A stretch of 8,954 nt of DNA, taken from DASTPP01 sp035762175 (GTDB lineage: Bacteria > Myxococcota_A > Polyangia > Polyangiales > Polyangiaceae). Shown one piece after another: positions 1 through 5,806 of this stretch. Within the stretch, counting starts at the first letter, position 1, and every line of letters starts with the position of its first letter. Below the pieces are notes generated by a model, which saw only the letters and a program-made list of their open reading frames with translations, did not search any database and was not told the origin of the DNA. The stretch is taken from assembly GCA_035762175.1 (NCBI GenBank), contig DASTPP010000439.1, positions 1 through 8,954 on the forward strand, read 5' to 3'. The position numbers were made by a program, and so were the translations under genes.

Positions 1-34
1 TCCGCAGGCTCGCCCGGCAGCCAGAGCCCGCGGG

Positions 35-64
35 AGCCCGGCCCCAGCGAGGGCCGGGCTTTGC
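35..64 (+). terminator. Rho-independent terminator of an upstream gene
   Basis: A perfect 10-bp inverted repeat (AGCCCGGCCC at 35-44, GGGCCGGGCT at 51-60) encloses a 6-nt loop and is followed by a short T-containing tail (TTGCTCT). No comparable T-rich tail follows it on the opposite strand, so it is read as ending a plus-strand transcript whose gene lies left of the window. The flanks CAGAGC (22-27) and GCTCTG (63-68) are also complementary and could extend the helix across a bulge. The T tract is short, so efficiency is uncertain. Confidence 0.7.
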
Positions 65-68
65 TCTG

Positions 69-80
69 CGGACCGGTCCG
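69..80. repeat. 12-bp perfect palindrome after the terminator
   Basis: CGGACCGGTCCG is a perfect self-complementary sequence immediately downstream of the intrinsic terminator, about 190 bp before frmA. It could be a binding site for a dimeric regulator, or chance in GC-rich DNA. No protein is assigned to it. Confidence 0.35.
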
Positions 81-99
81 CTTCCGCGCGGCACGAACG

Positions 100-136
100 G
101 GGGACGCCGTGCCCCGGACTTTCACCGGGGACGCCG
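100..136. repeat. 10-bp direct repeats flanking a small hairpin
   Basis: GGGGACGCCG occurs at 100-109 and again at 127-136, 27 bp apart start to start. Between and partly overlapping the copies lies a 6-bp hairpin, CCCCGG (112-117) and CCGGGG (125-130), with a 7-nt loop. No coding potential is supported in the 81-270 stretch, so this is non-coding structure ahead of the frmA operon, with unknown role. Confidence 0.35.
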
Positions 137-152
137 GCGAACCCATTCGCCG
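135..152. promoter_or_regulatory. Operator-like 18-bp inverted repeat upstream of frmA
   Basis: CGGCGAACCCATTCGCCG is a perfect inverted repeat with 7-bp arms (135-141 and 146-152) and a 4-bp spacer, the usual geometry of a site for a dimeric helix-turn-helix repressor or activator. It ends 118 bp before the frmA start codon. It contains CGAACCC (138-144), a heptamer that recurs at 264-270 and, inverted, at 235-241 around the frmA ribosome binding site. No regulator gene is visible in the window, so the cognate protein is unknown. Confidence 0.4.
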
Positions 153-205
153 CGTGGATGAGGGGCGCGTTTCGGCGCGGGCGCGGCGCGTCAGGCGGGG
201 CCGGC

Positions 206-235
206 TTGCGGGGGCGGCGGGGGGGGGGCTAGAAG
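206..235 (+). promoter_or_regulatory. Candidate sigma70-type promoter of frmA-fghA with a G10 spacer run
   Basis: TTGCGG (206-211, 3/6 match to TTGACA) and TAGAAG (230-235, 4/6 match to TATAAT) are 18 bp apart, which would place transcription start near 242, about 28 nt before the frmA ATG. The spacer contains an uninterrupted run of ten G residues (219-228). The match is weak and GC-rich bacteria use many sigma factors, so this is only the best candidate in the interval. Confidence 0.3.
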
Positions 236-270
236 GGTTCGTTCGCACCACCCGAAGAGGAGACGAACCC
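235..270 (+). promoter_or_regulatory. Inverted repeat around the frmA ribosome binding site
   Basis: GGGTTCGT (235-242) and ACGAACCC (263-270) are exact 8-bp complements, and the right arm abuts the frmA ATG at 271. The Shine-Dalgarno sequence GAGGAG (257-262) sits 8 nt before the ATG, at the 3' end of the 20-nt interval between the arms. As RNA this could form a stem-loop next to the start codon, provided transcription starts upstream of 235. As DNA the arms could be two half-sites for a regulator. The ribosome binding site decides the frmA start. Confidence 0.5.
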
Positions 271-1383
<1,113 letters not shown>

Positions 1384-1388
1384 GCGCC

Positions 1389-2231
1389 ATGCCGATCGAG
1401 ACGCTGAGCGAACAGCCCTGCTTCGGCGGCCGGGTGGGCTTCTACCGGCACGACTCGCGCGCCGTCGGCCTGCCCATGCGCCTCGCGGTCTTCACGCCGC
1501 CGCAGGCCGCGCGGGGCCCGGTGCCCGTGCTCTACTACCTCGCGGGCCTGACCTGCACCGAAGAGACCTTCATGATCAAGGCGGGCGCCCAGCGCCTCGC
1601 CGCCGAGCTCGGCCTGATGCTCGTCGCCCCCGACACCAGCCCGCGCGGCGCCGGCGCCCCCGGCGAAGACGCCGACTGGGACTTTGGCACCGGCGCCGGC
1701 TTCTACGTCGACGCGACCGAGGCCCCCTGGTCGAAGCACTACCGCATGTACTCGTACGTGACCGACGAGCTGCCGGCCTTGGTCGCCGGCAACTTCCCCG
1801 CCAGGGTGGACCGCCAGGGCATCTTCGGCCACTCGATGGGCGGCCACGGCGCGCTCGTCTGCGCCCTGAAGAACCCCCAGACCTACCGCTCGGTCTCGGC
1901 CTTCGCCCCCATCTGCGCCCCCTCGCGCTGCCCCTGGGGCGAGAAGGCCTTCGGCGGCTACCTCGGCGAAGACCGCGAGGCCTGGCGCGCCTACGACGCC
2001 GCCGAGCTGGTCAAGCGCGCCCCGCGCCCCGACGCCATCTTCATCGACCAGGGCACGAGCGATAAGTTTCTCGCGACGCAGCTCAAGCCCGAGCTCTTCG
2101 AAGAGGCCTGCCGCGAGGCCGGCCAGCGCCTCACGCTGCGCCGCCACGAGGGCTACGACCACAGCTACTACTTCATCGCGACCTTCGTCGACGACCACCT
2201 CCGCCACCACGCGGCGGCGCTCTGCGCGTAG
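1389..2231 (+). CDS. fghA: S-formylglutathione hydrolase
   Basis: This 280-aa alpha/beta-hydrolase (esterase D family, cytosolic) cleaves S-formylglutathione to formate and glutathione, the step after FrmA. Seen directly: the nucleophile elbow GHSMGG with Ser149, the acid Asp225 in DQGTSDKFL, and the base His258 in GYDHSYYFI form the catalytic triad. The conserved loop YYLAGLTCTEETF carries the family cysteine Cys56, and WDFGTGAGFYVDAT and YRMYSYVTDELP are typical of the family. The length is full. The ATG is five bases after the frmA stop and no clear Shine-Dalgarno precedes it, so translational coupling to frmA is likely. The two genes form a complete glutathione-linked formaldehyde-to-formate route; a formate dehydrogenase and a glutathione-formaldehyde activating enzyme are not in the window. 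The gene is also called frmB in enterobacteria. Confidence 0.96.
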   Translation: MPIETLSEQPCFGGRVGFYRHDSRAVGLPMRLAVFTPPQAARGPVPVLYYLAGLTCTEETFMIKAGAQRLAAELGLMLVAPDTSPRGAGAPGEDADWDFGTGAGFYVDATEAPWSKHYRMYSYVTDELPALVAGNFPARVDRQGIFGHSMGGHGALVCALKNPQTYRSVSAFAPICAPSRCPWGEKAFGGYLGEDREAWRAYDAAELVKRAPRPDAIFIDQGTSDKFLATQLKPELFEEACREAGQRLTLRRHEGYDHSYYFIATFVDDHLRHHAAALCA

Positions 2232-2242
2232 GGCGTCGCCGG

Positions 2243-2310
2243 CGCCCGGCGCTCTCCGGGCGGGGCGTTCGGGGCACGCGCCGGGGCCGAGCGCCGTGGC
2301 TCAGGCCCCG
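2243..2310. terminator. Hairpins between convergent fghA and desaturase genes
   Basis: Two GC-rich stem-loops fill the convergent junction. The first pairs 2243-2249 (CGCCCGG) with 2256-2262 over a 6-nt loop. The second pairs 2282-2292 with 2299-2310 (7 bp and 4 bp around one bulged A, 6-nt loop) and includes the stop codon of the minus-strand gene. Neither is followed by a T tract on either strand, so they may slow polymerase or aid Rho rather than act as classical intrinsic terminators. Confidence 0.35.
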
Positions 2311-3827
2311 CGGGGCGCTTCGCGACGCAGGCGGGCGCCGGCCGCGGGCAGCGCCCGGCGCGCGCGAGCGCAGACCCGGTCGGCGACCGCGCGGCTGCCG
2401 AGCACGCAGGCGACGGTGCCCAGCCCGGGCCAAGTCGTGTCGCCGACGAGCCAGAAGCCCGGCACCCCGACGTCATGCGGAATGGCACGCTGGTTGGCGT
2501 TGTCGAGGCCGAGCCGGAAGCCCCCGACCGCGCCGCGCGGGCGCCGCGTGAAGCGCTCGTAGGTGCGGGGGGTCGCGACTTCGTACACGAGCGGGCGCGC
2601 GGCGAGCTCGGGGTAGACGCGGCGGGCGAGCTCGACCAGGCGGGCGCCGGCGGCGTCGCGGGCGGCGGCGTAGTCGGCCGGCGCGAGGCCCTGCCAGGGC
2701 CCGAGCTCGCAGTGCGTCGAGATCATGAGGGCGCGGTAGCCCTCGGGGGCGCTCTCGGTGTCGCCGGGCGCCGAGAGCGAGAGGAACATGTTGTTGCCCG
2801 ACCCGAGCGGCGCCTCGTAGTCGTGCAAGAGCTGGTGGTGGGTGAAGCCCTGCCCCGCGATCTCGCGCTCGGGCACGCCGAGAAAGACCACGAGGGCGCC
2901 GCCCTCGGCCCCGCGGTTGTGGGCGAGGTGCGGGGCGAGCGCCTCGGCGACGCCCGGGGGCCCGACCGCGGCCGAGAGCTCGGCGGGCAGGCCGCTGACG
3001 ATCTGGTCGGCCTCGAAGCGGCCCCGCTGCGTCACCAGCGTGAAGGCGCCCTCGCGCCCCTCGACCCGGTCGACGCGGCAGCCGACGCGCAGGGCGCCGC
3101 CGAGGGCGCGGTAGCGGGCGGCGAGCGCGCGGAAGAAGCCGCGCATGCCCCCGGCGGCGCGCGTCAGGCCCGCGCCCCGGATGGTGACGCCGAGCGCGGC
3201 GTTGATGAGCGGCGCCCGCTCGACCGAGCTGTGCACGGTGTCTTCGATCAGCATGCCGAGCAAGCCCCGGAGGGCGCGATCGCCGGCGAGGCCCGCGGCG
3301 CGCAGGGCGTCGCCCATGGTGCGGCCGAGGTGGCGGGCGAGCGGCCAGTCGCGGGGCGACAAGAGCGAGGCGGCCCGGGCGAGGTCGGCCGCGCCCCGCA
3401 GCGGCAGGCAGACGCCCGCGCGGCTCGCGCGCCAGAAGACGTCGGCGAGCCGGTCGAGCAGGGCCCAGAAGGCGCGGTGGGCGGCGTCGTCGCCGAACGC
3501 CCGCAGGCGCTCTCTGCCCCACGCCGCCTGGTCTCGGTGCAGCACGACGCGGCGGTCGGGCAGCCAGGCGACGTAGCCCGGCAGCGGCTCGCCCTCGATC
3601 GGGCCGAGCCCGACGCTCTCGAGCAGCTCGCCGCCGACGCCCCCCGCCTCGAAGTCGACCAGCGTGGTCGCGCCGACGTCGAACGAGAAGCCCCGGCGCC
3701 GGAAGAAGCCGGCACAGCCGCCCGGCTGCCCGTGCGCCTCGAAGAGCGTGGTCTTCACCCCGCGCGCCTGCAGGCGCAGGGCGGTGGCCATGCCGGCAAT
3801 GCCGGCGCCGATGATCGCAACGTGCAT
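2301..3827 (-). CDS. CrtI/CrtD/CrtISO-family FAD-dependent carotenoid desaturase or isomerase-like oxidoreductase
   Basis: This 508-aa flavoprotein belongs to the phytoene desaturase superfamily. Seen directly: an N-terminal ADP-binding fold GAGIAG (7-12) ending in Glu30; then QPGGCAGFFRRRGFSFDVGAT (34-54), a signature shared by C-3',4' carotenoid desaturases (CrtD) and carotene isomerases (CrtISO); and the C-terminal FAD motif PGFWLVGDTTWPGLGT with GDTTWPG at 462-468, preceded by the family segment TPRTYERFTRRPRGAVGG. No signal peptide or clear membrane helix is seen; relatives are peripheral membrane enzymes acting on lipophilic polyenes. The ATG at 3827 is used because the fold begins directly after it; an in-frame TTG at 3884 adds only low-complexity sequence and overlaps the candidate promoter. 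It is divergent from a geranylgeranyl-reductase-like gene. The exact reaction (desaturation, isomerisation or retinol-saturase-like reduction) and substrate cannot be read from sequence; CrtD-like is the closest match by motif. Confidence 0.92.
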   Translation of the reverse strand: MHVAIIGAGIAGMATALRLQARGVKTTLFEAHGQPGGCAGFFRRRGFSFDVGATTLVDFEAGGVGGELLESVGLGPIEGEPLPGYVAWLPDRRVVLHRDQAAWGRERLRAFGDDAAHRAFWALLDRLADVFWRASRAGVCLPLRGAADLARAASLLSPRDWPLARHLGRTMGDALRAAGLAGDRALRGLLGMLIEDTVHSSVERAPLINAALGVTIRGAGLTRAAGGMRGFFRALAARYRALGGALRVGCRVDRVEGREGAFTLVTQRGRFEADQIVSGLPAELSAAVGPPGVAEALAPHLAHNRGAEGGALVVFLGVPEREIAGQGFTHHQLLHDYEAPLGSGNNMFLSLSAPGDTESAPEGYRALMISTHCELGPWQGLAPADYAAARDAAGARLVELARRVYPELAARPLVYEVATPRTYERFTRRPRGAVGGFRLGLDNANQRAIPHDVGVPGFWLVGDTTWPGLGTVACVLGSRAVADRVCARARRALPAAGARLRREAPRGA

Positions 3828-3855
3828 GGTCGCCCCGCCGCCCCCTCGCCCACCG

Positions 3856-3884
3856 GTTGTAGGCCTCCCCGCCCATCGCGACAA
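3856..3884 (-). promoter_or_regulatory. Candidate sigma70-type promoter of the CrtD-like gene
   Basis: Read on the minus strand, TTGTCG (3884 to 3879, 4/6 match to TTGACA) and TACAAC (3861 to 3856, 4/6 match to TATAAT) are exactly 17 bp apart. Transcription would start near 3849, leaving a leader of about 22 nt before the ATG at 3827. It is the best-spaced promoter candidate found by eye in the window, but remains a consensus match only. Confidence 0.4.
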
Positions 3885-3888
3885 GCGC

Positions 3889-3937
3889 CGCCCCCACCTT
3901 TCGGGGCGCGCCAGCGCGGTGGCCGCCGCGCGGCGGC
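3889..3937. repeat. Hairpin and 16-bp perfect palindrome in the divergent intergenic region
   Basis: CGCCCC (3889-3894) pairs with GGGGCG (3903-3908) over an 8-nt loop. Further right, GCCGCCGCGCGGCGGC (3922-3937) is a perfect palindrome with 8-bp arms and no spacer, 17 bp before the GTG start of the plus-strand gene. Their place between the two divergent oxidoreductase genes makes a shared operator possible. The low complexity of the arms means chance is a serious alternative. Confidence 0.35.
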
Positions 3938-3954
3938 GCGACTATGGGGGGCGC

Positions 3955-5166
3955 GTGGGGCACGACTACGAACTCGTCATCGTCGGCGGCGGGCCCGCGG
4001 GGCTCTCGACGGCGCTCTTTCTGGCGGCGCGGGCGCCCTCGCTCGCGGCGCGCACCCTCGTGGTCGAGCGGGCGCGCTACCCGCGCGAGAAGGTCTGCGC
4101 CGGCGCCATCGGGGCGCGGGCCGAGCGGGCGCTCGCGGCGATCGGCGTCCGGGTCGAGGTGCCCTCGGCGGGCTTCGAGGGCGTGCGCGTGACGACCGGC
4201 GCCGGCGACGTCGAGGTGCGCGTCGGCCGCGCCGGGCGCGTCGTGCGGCGCGCCGAGTACGACGCCGGCCTCGCCGCGATCGCGCGGGCGCGGGGCGTCG
4301 CGATCGCCGAGGGCGCGTCCGTCACCGGGCTCGAGGCCGGGGGCGAGGGCGTCACGCTCCACACCAGCCGGGGCGCCTTGCGGGCGCGGGCGGCCGTCGG
4401 CGCCGACGGCGTCGGCAGCGTCGTGCGGCGCGCCCTCGGGCTGCGCCCCGCCCGCTGGCGGGCGCAGGCGGTCGAGGTCGACACCGAGGCCGCCCCGCGC
4501 GACCCGGGCCGCGCGACCCTGCACTTCGATCTGAGCGACCCGACCCTGAGCGGCTACGCGTGGCACTTTCCGACCGTCGTGGGCGACCGCCCCCTCGTCT
4601 GCCGGGGCGTCTACCGCCTGCTCCTGCCGGGCGAGCGCGCGGGCGAGGGCGACGTCGGCGCGCGGCTCGACGCGCTGCTCGAAGCCCGCGGGCTCGACCC
4701 CGCCGCGCACCCGCACAAGCGCTTCGCCGAGCGGGGGTTCCACCCGCACGAGCCCGTCGCGCGCGGGCGCGTCTTGCTCGTCGGCGAGGCGGCGGGCATC
4801 GACCCCGTGTCGGGTGAGGGCATCGCGCAGGCCATTCTCTACGGGCAGGCGGCCGCCTCGTACCTGGCCGGGCGGCTCGCGCGAGCCTCGCCCGCCTTCG
4901 GCGACTGGGCCTCGTACCTCGTTCGCACCTCGCTCGGGCGCGATCTCTACGTGCGCCACGCCATCGCGCGGCGCCTCTTCGGCCCCGCCCGCCCCGCCTA
5001 CGAGCGCGCCCTCTGCGACGTGCGGGGCCTCGCCGAGCTCGCCTTCGCGTACTTCGGCGGCCTGCCCATCGCCCCCGCGGCGCTCGCCGCCCTCGGCGCC
5101 CGGCTCGCGCGCCACCTCTGGCGCGAGCGCGCCTCGCGCCCGCTGCGCCCCGCCCCCTCGCTCTGA
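3955..5166 (+). CDS. Geranylgeranyl reductase-family FAD-dependent oxidoreductase
   Basis: This 403-aa flavoprotein belongs to the geranylgeranyl reductase branch of the p-hydroxybenzoate-hydroxylase-like fold, whose members saturate isoprenoid double bonds (chlorophyll side chains, archaeal lipids, menaquinone) or act as monooxygenases. Seen directly: GGGPAG (11-16) with Glu38 for FAD; YPREKVCAG (42-50), the family's P-x-x-K-x-C loop; GADGVGSVVRR, the DG motif; YAWHFP (201-206), matching the diagnostic YxWxFP substrate motif; and GEAAGIDPVSGEGI (277-290), the second FAD motif with Glu in place of the usual Asp. The GTG at 3955 is chosen because the fold starts right after it; GTG 3919 is an in-frame alternative that would add 12 residues (VAAARRRDYGGR). 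A run of Gs (3946-3951) is the only upstream Shine-Dalgarno-like sequence. It is divergent from the CrtD-like gene, suggesting a common polyprenyl or carotenoid substrate, which is inference. Confidence 0.92.
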   Translation: MGHDYELVIVGGGPAGLSTALFLAARAPSLAARTLVVERARYPREKVCAGAIGARAERALAAIGVRVEVPSAGFEGVRVTTGAGDVEVRVGRAGRVVRRAEYDAGLAAIARARGVAIAEGASVTGLEAGGEGVTLHTSRGALRARAAVGADGVGSVVRRALGLRPARWRAQAVEVDTEAAPRDPGRATLHFDLSDPTLSGYAWHFPTVVGDRPLVCRGVYRLLLPGERAGEGDVGARLDALLEARGLDPAAHPHKRFAERGFHPHEPVARGRVLLVGEAAGIDPVSGEGIAQAILYGQAAASYLAGRLARASPAFGDWASYLVRTSLGRDLYVRHAIARRLFGPARPAYERALCDVRGLAELAFAYFGGLPIAPAALAALGARLARHLWRERASRPLRPAPSL

Positions 5167-5194
5167 GGCCCCCGCGGCGGGCCCCCCCGCCTCA
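5164..5194. terminator. Convergent inverted repeat containing both stop codons
   Basis: TGAGGC (5164-5169) and GCCTCA (5189-5194) are exact complements. The left arm starts with the stop of the geranylgeranyl-reductase-like gene and the right arm ends with the complement of the lipoprotein stop. An inner hairpin (CCCG 5171-5174 with CGGG 5178-5181) lies between them. With only 25 bp between the converging genes, this is the only place for a shared terminator, but there is no T tract. Confidence 0.35.
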
Positions 5195-5806
5195 GCGCGG
5201 CGGCGGCGCGTTCAGATCGACCGCGGGCCCGAAGCTCTTGAGCTCGACCCGCTCGCTGATCGGCTCGGCGTTCTCGCCGCCCTCGCCCTCGGTCTCGATC
5301 GAGACGATGCCGACGTCGAGGCAGAAGGTCGTGGTGATCTTGCCCCGCACCGCGGGCCCCCCGCGCTCTTCGACCACGACGACGCAGCGGTCGAACGAGC
5401 CGGCCGGCACCTTGACCGGGCGGTCGACGGCGGCGATGCGCGCGGTGCTCGTCAGGCCGGTGCGCCAGCTCGTGCCGACGGCGACCGGCGTGCGCAGCAT
5501 GTACGTGCCCTCGGGGTCGCGCTTGATGCCGTCCTCGTCGGCGACGACCCGCTGCGTGCGCGCGCCGCCGAGCAGCTCGACGCCGCCGATGGCGCGCCGG
5601 CGCACCCGCAGCATCAGCGCCCCCGAGGTGCCCTTGACCCGGTCTTGCGTGCGATACGCGTAGACGTGATTGTCGGTGAAGGGCAGGTAGCGCGCGACCT
5701 CGGAGACCGGGCCCTCGGGCGGGGGCGGCCCCTGCGGCGGCGGCCCCCCCGCTTCGCCGCAGGCGGCGAGGGCGGCGGCGAGCGCCAGGCGAGCGGCGAG
5801 CCTCAA
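5192..5806 (-). CDS. Small predicted lipoprotein of unknown function
   Basis: This 204-aa protein starts with a short signal peptide (Arg2, Arg6, hydrophobic 7-15) ending in the lipobox LAAC with Cys16, so it should be lipid-modified and anchored facing the periplasm or in the outer membrane. Gly17 at position +2 is not an inner-membrane retention signal. A Pro/Gly-rich linker (18-33) leads to a compact, probably beta-rich domain starting YLPFTDNHVYAYRT, with VPAGSFDRCVVVVEE (133-147) and two cysteines, Cys141 and Cys162, which could form a disulfide. The pattern resembles envelope proteins with a YxxG-W-Y plus VPAGxFxC architecture, but I do not recognise the family. The start is a TTG whose TTGA overlaps the stop of the upstream Sel1-repeat gene, so it is probably translationally coupled; no Shine-Dalgarno or in-frame ATG is present, and the lipobox fixes this start. 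It is the last gene of that operon. Confidence 0.85.
   Translation of the reverse strand: MRLAARLALAAALAACGEAGGPPPQGPPPPEGPVSEVARYLPFTDNHVYAYRTQDRVKGTSGALMLRVRRRAIGGVELLGGARTQRVVADEDGIKRDPEGTYMLRTPVAVGTSWRTGLTSTARIAAVDRPVKVPAGSFDRCVVVVEERGGPAVRGKITTTFCLDVGIVSIETEGEGGENAEPISERVELKSFGPAVDLNAPPPR

Noticed and set aside
61..270. An N-terminal extension of frmA to 440 residues
   Set aside because: The extra 70 residues are Arg/Gly low complexity with no family match, whereas ATG 271 has GAGGAG at the right distance and gives the normal length.
3828..3884. A TTG start at 3884 for the desaturase gene
   Set aside because: It would add 19 residues of Gly/Arg-rich sequence and overlap the best promoter candidate; the FAD fold starts directly after ATG 3827.
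2475..4817. A 780-residue plus-strand open frame across the desaturase and GG-reductase genes
   Set aside because: It lies antisense to the desaturase and out of frame with the GG-reductase, is Arg/Gly/Ala-rich and has no motif; long shadow frames are expected at this GC content.
2301..5166. A complete carotenoid biosynthetic cluster
   Set aside because: Only two tailoring-type flavoproteins are present; phytoene synthase, GGPP synthase, cyclase and a light-responsive regulator are absent from the window.
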